Notes under the pieces: generated by a model
Told to the model about the DNA's origin: nothing
The model's database searches: none
Seen by the model: only the letters and a program-made list of their open reading frames with translations
Shown: positions 1-12,661 of the stretch, one piece after another
Layout: every line of letters starts with the position of its first letter
How positions within the stretch are numbered: the stretch's first letter is position 1
Assembly (NCBI GenBank): GCA_023853785.1
Contig: JAJIRX010000983.1
Coordinates: 1 to 64,000, forward strand
Direction of reading: 5' to 3'
Source: Psilocybe azurescens
Lineage: Eukaryota; Basidiomycota; Agaricomycetes; Agaricales; Agrocybaceae
Length of the DNA: 64,000 nucleotides
Position numbers and translations under genes: made by a program

Positions 1-3000
1 TGTATGTCTAACCAATATAATAGGAGCGCAGAGAAGGTCATCCTCTTAGTATCGAAGATAGATATAGACGAGGACGGGCATAGAGTCACTGAAGCCAAAA
101 GTGGCCCAGAAACTGTAGATAAGGCTATGAACAGGTCTCGGTAGCTGGAACGAATATTGGATTGAAATCGATAGTAGCTTCATCGGGTTTGAAGCTATGG
201 GGCAGGTTTTGGCATAGAAGGTGATGCGAAGTCAGGCCTCGAATCCATATTCAGATATTGAAATAACGCACAAAGGTTTCGTAGATGAGAGGGTAGATGC
301 GATATTATTGACATCGTATAGGGTCCATGAAGGTCACGAGTCGGCGGCAAAAGAAGGGGGGCGCCATTGATACTGGAATGGAATGATGGGTCCTCCGATT
401 CTCCTCTGGGCGTGTTGCTACACCCCAAGTGACTTTGTGGCACCATTCCTGTCTTGAGAATCTATTGGGCTGACAATATACATATTACCCGCATCGACGA
501 CCATCTCATGGGCGGGAAGATAAAGCACATGAGGGACTTTATGTAGCAACGACTACGCGACTGTAGAGGATGCAGCAGCAACGACGGCTATGCAACACGT
601 AGAAGATACAGCAGCAGTAGTGGGGATCGTTGAGACAAGGGGGTTAACGCGTCGGTCGATGGGGAGACACGCAGAACACACTGAGCCTGAAGGAGGTTCA
701 AAAACAAAAGATGGGTACGTCTCATAGTCCTGAGCGGCACTATCACATACCTTTCGCCTCGAATCGTCAATCTACTCTCCAAACGTAGACCACCAAAGGC
801 AGTGAATGAACGGAACAGTCGATGTTGATATATTCGCCATCCGATAGTTTTGCTTCCAATTTGAATAGCTTTACGGGCGTGAGCTGTTGGAGACCAGCAT
901 ACATCAGTCGCCGACGTTTAAACAGCAAAGTTTCGATTCGAACAGGTGAGGAATGTTAATGAGGGCTTACTATCGAGAGAGTTGGGGTGCATGTTTCGTC
1001 TAATGGGAAAGTTTCTACATTCAAAGATATGTCGCTTTTTAATTAGATCACATCACCTACCTGGAACGCAACTGAAGTGCGAAGCTGCGATACTAGACGA
1101 AAGGATGAGACATTTTGTTAAGCTATGTATGGCGACTGGGCTGCAGCAGTACCATCCGAATGTGCCAGGCGGATGAGATAGTATAAGACAAGTGGAGGTG
1201 GACAAGATCAAGACGAGCCAGTTATGAGCAGAAAGACGAGAACGTTGGCCAAGGACGAGGTTGATATCAGGTTGAAAATTGAAATGATGCACAGGGCGGA
1301 ACCCAACAGCCGGAAGCTTTCGGGATGTCCCACGGTTGGTTCATAATTGGCAGACAATGGACATCCACCACTCTCTTAATATAGCTCCTGAGCCGCGCAA
1401 TCCCGGACATGCTGAGCGCTGAACCCGGACCGGTTATTTTTGCAGAAGGGTGAGATCTATACTTGTTTCATCCTTCCAATAGCTCTGCGCTCATCTTGTC
1501 TACCCTTCGAGATGAATGCTGTCGGTCCAAAAACGAATTCTTGGGGCCTGGAGTTTCCAATGCAGGCATTCGGTGAGATTCTATTACCTCTTGGTGTGCA
1601 TGATGCATGACCTTTTATGTAACTTCTCGTTTCTCTTTCCGTCAACAAAGACTCTAAGAAAAAAAAGACCCGAAGCCTTATGTTGAACAATCTGGCGACA
1701 AGACACAACCGAATCCAGAGTCATAACCTCCACGGGACACTGTCATACCACTCACTCTTCTTTCCACCTTTTAGACCATTCCCTGTATATCCCTTTCCCA
1801 TCTTATCCACTGCTGCTGCGTCCCCTCATATTGACCGTTGAAGTCAGGGAATCTTTGTTATTTGGTGTCCCTCTCAACTCAGATCCGTTATTGATAGATA
1901 TTCAGTTGCAACTAGGAGTACCGGAAAAGGCAGGAGTGAGGACCAACGTGCGATGCAAGACTTCCAATGCCAATGTGAGTTTTTGACAGTATATCCTGAA
2001 GGCCCGCCTCTTTTTAACTTACCATCTTCCTCTTCGCCTAGCCTGCGCGCTTTAGATATACCGTTGTATAGGCGTTTGGCTGGAATCCATCGACCTGACG
2101 AAGCCGAATAACTAACATTCATCAACAAACCCCACGTCCCAGTGGCTTATAACGATGGTTAGGGATCAGGTAAGCACGTAATCTATGCAAAATATCTCTT
2201 ACCGATCTTCGCTTATCTACACATCTCAGAAATGTCTTGGGGCTATAGTTTCCACGACGAGCGCCGGCGCCTATCTAGCACCTACCGGCCGATTAATTGT
2301 GTGACCTCACGCGTTGCGACCCAACTGTTATGATATTGGATATGGTGTATGTTGTAAAACATAGACGTACAGAAACATTAAACTCGGTGCTAGGTTATGA
2401 ACGGCTACCAGAGTGTGTTCTAGAGTCACTGAGATATACACAAGACGTACAGCCTGTTCAATATGTTCAGAAAATGGTAAATATCTGAACTTTGAAAAAT
2501 CCGGCTGTCTGGCGGGATGCCCGCGTTTGAGACTGTTTCGAGACCTACAAAGATAATCCCTGGCAGGGTAGCATCACAGTGCACTGAAAACGTACATACG
2601 TAGTACGTGCGTTGGTGAACTGTTGTCCTTTGCTATCTAGTAGACTTCCAGCCTGTAGGGGCTCAACGTGACTGCATACATATTCATTTCTTGAAGATTT
2701 AGTACAACTTTCGATACCCTACAACACGGACCAAGCGACGCCAATTCCTTCAAGTTCTACTCCGAATCCTAGTATAAATAGCATAGTGAGTCCATGAATT
2801 TAGAAATGAGTTGAAAAATAGCAGCACTATTGGCGACAGAAGAAAAGAACGTAAGCTTGGAAAGAATGAGAACAATGTTGACAGCGTTATGGAGTGGGGG
2901 CGACGGCTGGGTCTGCTCTCTTCTCTCGATCTTTGCAGCTGCAGCCAGAACGCTCACCCCGCCCGCCACCGTCGAAGTCGAAGTCGAAAAGTGTCTTGCA

Positions 3001-3278
3001 TGTCCTCGCAATCGTATGCTCCTCCGTCGAACCTCGACCCCATCCCACTGCTGTTGTTACTCTCGCCACCCCCAACCCCATCAACATTAACAACCCCACA
3101 CTATGTTCACCTGCTCTACCGCCCTCTCCAGAGCCCGTCCGCAGAAGCACGGCGTCACCTTCTCGCAAGCTAATGGAAGGCCCTGACCACCGTCCCAGAG
3201 CGTTTCCGATAAAGCGCAGACACCAGCTGCACGGTCGACGTCGTACCACCCACAGTCTGAAGATGGGCATTCGAAGCT
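1..3278. other. Gene-poor segment, no supported gene
   Basis: Only short reading frames (under about 135 codons) occur on both strands, and none shows a recognisable domain or a chain of GT-AG introns linking exons. The overlapping frames at 2811-3298 on both strands lie just downstream of the O-methyltransferase tail and are Ser/Pro/Arg-rich, as expected of GC-rich untranslated sequence. A small gene could be missed here. Confidence 0.5.
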
Positions 3279-6200
3279 CTACGTGGCGTCATACCTAGCC
3301 CCTGGCACTCGAGGAGTGCGCGGTCTAGGTGACCCAGCGACTGACGATGACGCTGATGATGCTGACGATGTGGATGTTGACGAAGTCAAGTGCAAGTATC
3401 TCTGGTATGTATTGCTATTGTTGCTCGATGAGGCAGGAGGCAGGAACTCTCCATTCACTCGGATAGGTATCATACTCGTCGGAGGGATCAAGTTCGGCGA
3501 CACTGAGCCCGTACTTAAGCAGGCAGGCACGTTCGCGTGTGCAGCTGCAGTCGTCTGCATCTGCGACATATGAGCATACGAAGCTCTCCGGTGCATCTTC
3601 GGCATGGTTTGCGTTGTCTGCGCCTGTGTATATGAAGGAGACAAAGGCGAAGGCAACAGCTGCCGCTGGGGCGATGACACCTGAGGTTGAGTCCCCACAC
3701 TCTGCATTGAATGAGTACTGCGCAGACTGGCAAGCGACATCCTCCTAGTGATCAATTTCGGACCTGGAGATTGCGATTGCGATTTTTGCTGTGGGGGTGT
3801 CGTCTGCGCTGACAACGACGACGACGCCCCGCCGTAAGCCAGCGGCACCCCCATCTTCAACCTCGAAGGCGAGCCCACAGGCGACGGCGAGGAGCAACGG
3901 CGGAACCGAGGCGACGGCTGCTTTTCTTCGCCGTCTTCACCGTCGTCAATAGCGACAAGGCAGGCTTCAGTGCCGGCACAGCCAGCGGCTTCAAGCTCGA
4001 TGACGGCGCAGATATAGCGCGAGACATGGCTTTCGCACGCATGATCCCGCCTCCCAACCACGCCAGTGCTTCTTCGACAGACGAAAGCCGCGTATTCGAG
4101 CCGAACGTCGGCGTACCGCAGCGCGAGCTCGCGCGCTCGATCATCTCCATATCGTCTCTTTCTCTTTCTCTGGCTTTGTACCTCTGCTGTCGTTCGAACC
4201 TCTTCTCATTCTCGATACCCGTGTATTCCACCTCCTCTTCCACATTGACGCCTTTGAAGGGGAGAATAAGTCGCTTTCCTGATTTAACCCAGTCTGGGTT
4301 TTCTGGTCGAGGTCTTGGTATTGGGCGGGTATATCCACAGGCTCAGCTACCAGATATCCAAACATCGATCCCGAGATCCTCGTCACTTTCACAAATTTCC
4401 AGCCAGCAGATAACGCCAGCGAAACAAGCTCCCTCAGCGTTCGTTCCTGTGAGTTAAACATAGTCTGCATCTACGAGGGATAAAAACACCCAAACATATT
4501 AAATGATTGAACCAAATTTTAATTAATTAACACACACCGTCAAGTCCATCCAATACACATTCGCACTAGCTTTTCCAAGATTCGCAAGGAGCGGCGCAGG
4601 CGCAGGCGAAGTCCGCGCGCCCTCTATATCGTCAAGCACCCCGTCCCCTCCTTCACCACCCATATCATCATCAGGGCACGCAAGCGGCAGAACAAAATCC
4701 GCAACGACAAGCTTCGTCTCCGGCATCGCCGCCTCGCAGGCGCAGCAGGATTTTCCGCGCGAACACGTCGGGCCAGTCGTGCAGAACAACGCGGAGGAGG
4801 AAGACGGCTGCGTTGTGGATTGGCTAGGTGTGAAAAAGTCGTGGACTGGATGGATGGAAGGATTGAAGTGAGTTTTCAGATACGGAGTAGGAAGGAGGAG
4901 GAAGGGAGGCTTACCTTGGAACAGAGCGGTGGACTGTAGGAGCTCCGGACATTTCGCTTTCCATGCCTAATAGACAGATAAAAACTCAGCCACGCCCATA
5001 TACTAACCCAAAAACACAGAAAACGAAAAGACAGGATACCTTCTCGCCCATCTCACACACCACCGGCCGATCTTGTATGATAAACTTCAGCCTTGGCCCA
5101 ATTTCAGTTTCTTCATTGTCATCATTATCGTTGTCATCATGGTCATCACCGCCCGCAGAAGACGCCGACGACGACGAAAAGCAGTAGCGAGCAACATGCT
5201 CGTCGACCCTATCCCGCCTCCTACATCCACGACGATGCTCCCGTGGGGAAGCGAGCTCCAGTCAAACCCTGAAAATCAAGAAAAATAAGACAAACGAGTC
5301 GAAATTAGCTCATACATTCGACTTTTTTCTCTCGAGCTCTATCTTTTGGGGATTGGAGCACACACCATTCAAAGCGGCGCCAGGCGCCTCCCACCCGTCC
5401 GTGCCGGACATGGCTTTCCCGAACCGCTCCAGGCGGAATCTGTTCGCGTTCTCCTGCGCGCTGGTGTTTGCCTTTGAATCAACCTCGAACTCGGAGCGCT
5501 CGCAGTTCTTGACGGTAGATGTTGAGTTCGGGTTCGAGCCGGATACAGAGCCAGCGCTGCTAGTACCACTCGAGTTGGTTCTAGTACGGTTTCCCGCCGC
5601 ACCTCTTCCTGGTGCCGGCTTTATGTGCATAGCGCGTAGCTGTGGTCGTGGATCTGCCTGGCCCGTCTTCTGCTGTGAGTCTCGTTTACCAGACCTTGTA
5701 GACGAGGAAGATCCGAGTGTAGGCGGGAGGATCCCGCCCCTACCTCTTTCGACGGCATCGCTGAAATAAAATAAATTTTAATATCACCGATAATAAACAC
5801 TGTCATTTTTAGAAGAAGAACGGTTCGCTTACTCAGTGCCACCATCGGCCCTGCTTTCCCCTTGCCCGCACCCGCAACCGCAACCTCGCCCTCCAACCAC
5901 CCAAAAGCCCGTCCCGCTCCGCACCGTATCAAACGCAAAGCAAAACGGCGCCCTGCCCGGCTCGGCCCCGCGCGCGTCTGCGGCGACGGCGAGAGGTAGT
6001 AGGTCTCCGTCATATATGCGGAGGCTTTTTGGATCTCGTCTGTGCTGTGCATGTATGAGATAGTACAATAGTATTACAATTAGATTAGACTTTTCAGACA
6101 TGCGGTATGATGAGAGGAAGCCACGGACCAGAGCCCTACGAACGCTGCTACGCCGTTCGTGTCGCGATATTTCATCTCGGGTCTATTACATGTTTTCCAG

Positions 6201-7238
6201 TGAGTTTTTGTTGACGAAATTAAAAATGAAAAAAGGAAAAGGGACACGCACATCCCATCTTCCTGATATGCCTTCAGCTCCGCCACCGTTTTGCCCGAAT
6301 CGACGAGCGAGGAGATGCGGTTGAGCGCGAACACGTCGGGGGCGAGTTCGCGCAGGATGTGGTGCGTCGCTAGCAGGCGCAGGATGTGTGCTGTGCGGAG
6401 TCGGGTTTAGGGGTGGAGTAAGTAAATGAGGAAGATTGTGGGGAAGAAAATAATCGAAGAAGAAAAGGTAACGAGAACTAGAACTAAAACTAAAACTCAC
6501 CGAGCTTGGTCGCTTTCACACCGTTCTTCTCCGAGATGCTGTCGACATGAAGCCCATCCGGTCCAGCCTCGCGCAAGATCTCGACAACATGGGATGCTTC
6601 CAGCAGGCGCATGCACGATGGAAGGTGGTACTACAAGTCCCCCCAAAAAAAAAAATTCCAAAAATTGACACAACAAAATCAACGACAAAAATAAAATAAA
6701 ATAAAAATGGAAATGGAAATGGAAAACAACTCACGCCCATCGTAGCATCGCAGAGCGTCAGAAACGGCGTCTGCACGGTCGCGCTGAGCTGGCCGGCCGC
6801 CGCCACGATGCGGCATGTCGCAGCGAGCACCGTCGGGTGCGACGTGAGTGCTTCGGCGAGAGACGCCGGGTTGCATGGGGCGTCTAGACATGGGAAGTCT
6901 ATCGTTGGCGCCGCTTCTGGCACTGGCACTGGCACTGGCGTAGAGCTCAGTCCGGATGATGCAGACGCCGATTGCGGAGAGGTCGTCATTGAGGGTGACG
7001 GTGGCGGGGAGACATATGCCTGAGAGTTCGTCGACGTCGATACAGGGTTCCGGTTTCGCCCGCTGCTGATGCTAATAGGCGTTGGACTCTGCGCAGCGGT
7101 AGAAGGAGAAGAGAATAGTTTTTCTGGAGTATGCCTTGCGCTGGTTGGATTCGAGTGATTAGCAGTATAAACGCGTTCTATATCATCTATAGCGTCTCCT
7201 ATAATGGCGTGGAGACTCCGCAGGGCGGCGATGGTCAT
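3279..7238 (-). CDS. SAM-dependent O-methyltransferase (plant COMT-like family), multi-exon
   Basis: Transfers a methyl group from S-adenosylmethionine, probably to a hydroxyl of a small molecule; the substrate is unknown. The start at 7238 opens with MTIAALRSLHAIIGDAIDDIE, the usual beginning of this basidiomycete family. Exons then encode the helical dimerisation part (about 7238-6735, 6630-6490, 6390-6250, 6050-5840, 5640-5375). The Rossmann core at about 5272-5040 contains VVDVGGGIGSTS, the SAM-binding glycine loop, then FIIQDRPVV. Next come AWKAKCPEL (about 4950), VVLHDWPD with the likely catalytic His (about 4770), and a final SAGWK...GYLVAEP strand (about 4340). Odd features are a Ser/Thr/Pro-rich insert after about residue 28, an Asp-rich insert after the glycine loop, a frame break near 4733, and a long Ser-rich tail in shifting frames between 4300 and 3279. 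The catalytic family is clear; the C-terminal limit is a guess. Confidence 0.85.
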
Positions 7239-9186
7239 GAAAGCAGAGGGGCAGAGAGGGATTCGGGCGAGAACAGGGGAATGAGGAACAAAGGATTGAG
7301 GGCAGAGAGAAAGAGTTTGTACTGCGGCTAAGTTTGCCCGGTTTAACTCGCGTGGTAGGATTCACAAGCACGCCCGAGTTCGCCACCGCCAGAGCTGCCA
7401 ATATGCCACAGAAAGAAATGTCAAAGTCAATCCACTTTCGCGAGTCTCGAGTCCTTCTGCCCACATTAACTCGTTACATATACACGTAGTAGTAGCAGTA
7501 GTGGATCGTGTCCATTTCATCTCGGGCGTACATTTCGCACAGTGCATGGGTAGCTGAGAGGGGCCCGCTGAGATATGTGGTCCTCTGAACAGGTGGATAG
7601 AAAGAGATACAAAAGAATATTACGGCGCTAGGAAGCCTGTACATCAGAGAGATAAAGCATTCGCAGATCCCCCTAGTTCTAGTTCAGCCCTCGTCAATCG
7701 CCATCAGTCCTGCTCTTCCTTGTCACTTGGTACGCGATACTCGATTGGTACACCGCAAACAAGCCCCCAGGACAGATCATGCATGATACGTATCACAGTC
7801 ACATTGCCTTTCTCCCAAGACTCTGTGTTCGTGTCCGCATATCCTCTCTTTCAAACCAGAGTCTTGTCAAATGAGTTTGTTCATAAATGAAAGTGGCACA
7901 GCAGTTATCAAATCAAAAACAGCAATGAACAGTCGGAAAAAGAAGAGGAAGCGAGCCAGTCTCACGGTGCCTGATCACAGTCAATCAATCAATGTTTGGC
8001 TCTGTTGGTCCAGCGCGTTTGTGGCAATTCAACACCCGCTTTGGGGAGCGATGCGTCATCATTGGGACCTCTTAATCTCGAACTCCTTTCGACGCTGGAA
8101 GAGCTATACTGATTGCTCTAATCTATCATGTGTTCCTTGTGGAAGCTCTCATAAATGGATAAATTACTCCTCTTTCTCTTAGAAATTCTGTCAAAATGCC
8201 CCAAGTAGTGGTCGAACGGGCCTCGGGCGTCGGGGATAAGCACTTGAGAGACAAGTTTGTCCTATACAAACCCTATACTATTCAAGGGTACGTTTCTTTT
8301 CTAGAAAGCAAATGCATCCACCAAATTGTATTGAATAGAAAAACAATCAACTATCTCAGCTACTATCCCATTCTGTCATTACAGTGGCTACTAGGCCCAG
8401 TGTAGCTACTCCTGAGCCTGAAAGACAGACGAGATTTGCACCCCAAGACCGCGGAATACCCAGAATTCCCAGCACCAGTCAAGGTCAAGTAAGTCAAAAC
8501 CAAACTGTAAATCTATGATCATATATATGTATACAGCACTTCCATATCTAATACAACACAATACCGCACCCGTACGGATCGTGGAAACATATCCCCCTGG
8601 CTTCCTTCCTTCCCTTCCCTTCCTTCCATCGTTTCTCACTGGGTACTCAATATTCAATGGCCACCGCGACACTGACACTGACATTAATGTCATGTCACTG
8701 TGCGTTCCTTTCTCTTTCGTCGTCGTCGCAGTGTCAATGGAGTTTACCGTCTACCCTCGCTCCCATGCTCATGCGCCTCGCACGCGCAGTGGATACATGT
8801 GCATAGACCGTGGACACTGGAGGAGGCTCGTGCGCCACCCACCGCCGTATGTCGCGTAAACTCATGGCTTGTCCGCCACAGGCCCACAGTCGCATTGCGA
8901 CCTTTTGAATTTGGACTTCAATTTCTTGGCCGGCCAACGGGGTCCTCCTGTCTGTGTCAGCGTCCTCGCACTCGGACTGAGTGCCCATTCTTATTCTTAT
9001 TCCGTTGAAAATCGAGCTGAAGTATGCGAGGTACATCGCACATCATGCTCGTGTTCGTGCTGGATGTCAGACTCGATGGCTGGTATAGTATAACATTATT
9101 CTGGGAGATCCTCTTCGGATCTCTCGCCACCGCCTCCTGCCTCCTAATGATAATGATAACGGACATAATCATGATTATACATATAT
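7239..9186. other. Intergenic, nothing supported
   Basis: Short unrelated reading frames on both strands; none continues across plausible introns or shows a domain. A CT-rich tract (about 8600-8640) is the only compositional feature noted. Confidence 0.5.
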
Positions 9187-9945
9187 TACCCATGGGTCCT
9201 ATGCTTGGGCGGTCAACACTGCCTACGCCCCTCTGTTCTCGAATCTCTGATGGTTCGACTATCCAATACTATGGCTACCGGCTACCATCCAATACAAACG
9301 ATTGGCAGGCGATCAAGGCTCGCATGCAATTGACTTGAGTTGTATAATACAATACTTAACAACGTTCCTCGCTTCAAGCTTGTAATCAATCTGGAATTAT
9401 ACTGTAGAGCAGCATGTCTGCTAGTTACAGTGTGGCGCCCCAAGAACACCGAACACCGACCACTGACATCGCGTTACTTGGATCCCATTATTCTCGGGGT
9501 TCATTTCATTTTCAGTTTCAGTTTTACCTACGCTTCGTGCTCGTGCTCATGCTCGTGCTACATTTTTATACTTAGGTACACACTTACCCATGGGTCCTGG
9601 GCTTGTGTTATCGATGCTGCCTGCACCTCTCTTTTCTCGAATCCCCTATGGTTCTACTATTATAGAGTATGACTATGGCCACCCAATACTATGGCTACTG
9701 GCAGAAGATCAAGGCAGGCATGCAATCGAATCGTATAAAATAATAACGATGTTCCTCGCTTCCAGTTTGTAGTCAATCTGGATTAATACTGTAGCGCAGC
9801 GTGTCTGTCAGTTACAGTGTGGCGCCCCAAGAACACTGAACACCGACCACTGGCGTCGCGTTTACTTGGATCCCATTATTCTCGGGGTTCATTTCATTTT
9901 CAGTTTTAGTTTACCTGGCCTTCGCGCTCGAGCTCGTGCTCGCTC
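9187..9945. repeat. ~398-bp imperfect tandem duplication
   Basis: Two copies lie head to tail, 9187-9561 and 9585-9945. Each begins with ACCCATGGGTCCT and contains TTCTCGAATC, then GTGTGGCGCCCCAAGAACAC, and later GGATCCCATTATTCTCGGGG before a TTTCATTTTCAG tract. Copies differ by scattered substitutions and small indels. No coding function is apparent. Confidence 0.8.
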
Positions 9946-10990
9946 CAACTCGAGTCAAAATCAAATCAACCTTGTTATGATTCGTGAAAGTTATCCCGCA
10001 TCCCGCGCTATGCGTGTCTATGTCCATGTCCAGTCCGCATACCCTGGAACCACAATCGAGCATGATTCCGAGTCGTAGGCCGGCGTTCTACCTTCAATCT
10101 TCTATCTCCGATCGTCCTGTGCATCTCATCCCACAACGACAGAGCCCCGACAACCGAAAGGCGCAACGGACAAGCTGCAGCTGACAGTCGAACACCGAGG
10201 GCGAGTTCCTCGGTGTGCTCGGGAGCAGAAAAACCCATACTCAGCTATATTTTTAAATAGGCACATTGTCATGCAGGCTGAATCGCATTTTTTGCGCTGT
10301 CGGTCTTCTGTCTGACGAGGCCTCAGGTCTTGGGTATGAGCCGCTTGGCCGCTTGGAATTAAAGGCTGAGGGTATTTTTACTGAGGTAACAGCAGCAGCA
10401 GAGTTTAGTTTTCTGGTTATTTGGCTGGCCACCGCGGCTCCCACAAACGACCTCGTTTACCGCCAATGGGATCGACGCCACCTGGGGTCTCAGGGCCGAT
10501 GAAGTCTGAACTATTGGCAGTGGCAGGGTCTTCAGGGCCCAGGCCAAGGTACGAGGGCGCACGAAACAGAGCAGCAAGCATGATAAAGGCACTTGCTGCA
10601 CTTAAGCAGCCGACGTTGCACTTACTCTCAGGTCGAGCTGTCCTCGCCACGGTATAACAGAAAAATGGATGAAAATTAAAATGAAAATTGCGGGCTTTGG
10701 AAATGGATCTGTTGACGGCAGCGTCGGCATGCGAGGTGAGCTGGCTAGAAAGCTTGGTTAGGTACACTCATGTAAATGTCGACATCATATTCATATTCAT
10801 CAATGCCCTTACAATCTCTGTACATCAGCAAATCCTGATTTTCAGCTATAGTGAGCCGTAGCATCAAACCATCAAAGTATTACATAACACATCACCAAAC
10901 AATACATAGCACTCCCTAGTATTCTGTGGCATTGGTTTTGCTCGATAGTATACCTCCGATGTTGTATAATGTTCAATAGTATTCATTACA
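9946..10990. other. Intergenic, nothing supported
   Basis: Several frames of 60-115 codons occur on both strands (10008-10767), overlapping each other without a recognisable domain or intron pattern. I see no gene here. Confidence 0.45.
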
Positions 10991-11271
10991 TTATCTCTAG
11001 CATTATACAGCTCTTGATGGTCAAACTATAAGGAGAGCCTGAACAACAGAGAATAGCAAGGAAACAGCACACAATATACCTCATCTCCACAGTCCAAATA
11101 GTCTGTATACTACAGTACCAGTGATCAGTTCACTTTAGCTTATACATAAATAGAAAGGCAGCATGAGGCAATAGATTTGGGATACAAATACAGAACTGTA
11201 CAAGTATTCTACTACAGCCTACTAGTAGACCTGCATCAGCAAAAAAAATACCTGTAGTAGTGCTATGTAGC

Positions 11272-11380
11272 CCCAGTAGAACTGGTAGCTGGATTGCACG
11301 TCCCCCCTTGCTGTAGCACCCAGTAGAACTGGTAGCTGGATTGCACGTCCCCCCTTGCTGTAGCACCCAGTAGTCACATG
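11272..11380. repeat. 47-bp tandem repeat, two full copies plus a partial copy
   Basis: Units 11272-11318 and 11319-11365 are identical or nearly so, each starting CCCAGTAGAACTGGTAGCTG and ending CTTGCTGTAGCA. A third copy starts at 11366 and diverges after CCCAGTAG. The motif CTGTAGTCCCAG follows at about 11390 and recurs at about 12317, where CACATGTGAC-type words are also dense up to about 12500. A run of 21 T follows the tandem at 11403-11423. This may be the edge of a mobile element. Confidence 0.75.
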
Positions 11381-11423
11381 TGACAGCTACTGTAGTCCCA
11401 GTTTTTTTTTTTTTTTTTTTTTT

Positions 11424-12661
11424 AATCAAGTATATTTTACTATACTAAATGGTGCACGATAGCAGTCCTGCGAGGTAGGCTACACCTAAAAAACCCTCTC
11501 ATCAATCCAGAAAATAGAAATGAGCACAGTTAGACACTGAGCTCCAGGATGGCCAGTCCAATTTTTGTGGGTGGGACTGGCAGATGTGGTTTAACCAGCT
11601 TGGGCACTGAAGCTTCCAGCTGTCAGCAAGCTGCATAGTTGGTGAGCTGGCAAACACGGTGAAAAAACCCTAGAAACACTAGTAGACAAGAACCATCTAC
11701 ATACAAAGGACTGGAAAAGAAATAAAATGAGTGTTGCCTGCCTTCTACTATGCCTTCGGGCCCCTGAACCTCTCCGTCCATGTCTCCCCCTGTTCCCTCC
11801 CCCCATCTTCCCTCCCCATCTTCCCTATTATTTGTTGCAATCAAAACTACCCACAAAATCCGACATATTGCGACTGTGCTAGCTGTCTCCCCAAGAGGTA
11901 GGGCCGTGCAGGGATGGTTCCTGGATCAGGTGCTAGCTCCCCTCCCTCTGCTCCCGCTTTGGGTAATCGGGTGTTGTTGTGGTTGCGCCCCCCTAAGGGT
12001 CTGTGCGAAGCAGAGTGTAGTCGAGGATGCTCAGGGCCTCGTCGAGAGTGCCTGAGGCGTGTTGGAGAAAAATTGTAGACAGGACTGTCAGGCCTTCAGC
12101 AAAGTGAGAGTGGTGAGGACCACGCATAGTCGCGATCTGCACAGATAATACACAAAAAGAGAGTGTGGTGATAAAGGAGTAAGTGACCAGGCCTTGAGGG
12201 CCCGATGAGGATGGATGCATTAATGATGAGGGTTTTGGTAATATAGAGTCCAAACCATGGTGGGGAGGGACGAGTTCCCACGGTCGGATGGTGGTGGTAA
12301 AGGTCAAGAAGTGTCAACTGTAGTCCCAGTAGCACCAGTAGATTTCACATGTGACTACATAACCCCAGTAACTGTCACACATGACTATATAGCTATGGTG
12401 CCACCACACATAACTATCTAAATGCCACAGGTGGCTACATATCTGCCACTCATGTCTACATACCTGCCACTCCAAACTATGTAGCACACAGTAGTCAATG
12501 TAATAAGCTATTTAGCTACAGTAGCACTACCACAACTACTTCTGTATACATAATTAGTTAAATCATTTCATTTCCTGCTAGCAATCACACCATTTTAATC
12601 CAATAGAAGCAATCAATTGCATAGGATTCAACTAATATATATATATTATAGACTACTACCA
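11424..12661. other. Transposon-flank sequence, no supported gene
   Basis: The stretch 12310-12550 is rich in short imperfect repeats of the words CACATGTGACTACAT, CCCAGTAACTGTCAC and TGCCACTC. The remainder has short frames only. It lies between the 47-bp tandem repeat and the end of the DUF6532 gene and is probably part of the same mobile-element zone. Confidence 0.4.

Noticed and set aside
2811..3298. Overlapping frames of up to 134 codons on both strands downstream of the O-methyltransferase
   Set aside because: Low-complexity composition and mutual overlap, with no domain; probably untranslated sequence.
11403..11423. Run of 21 T considered as a poly-A tail of a retrotransposon
   Set aside because: No retroelement frame or target duplication is visible beside it.
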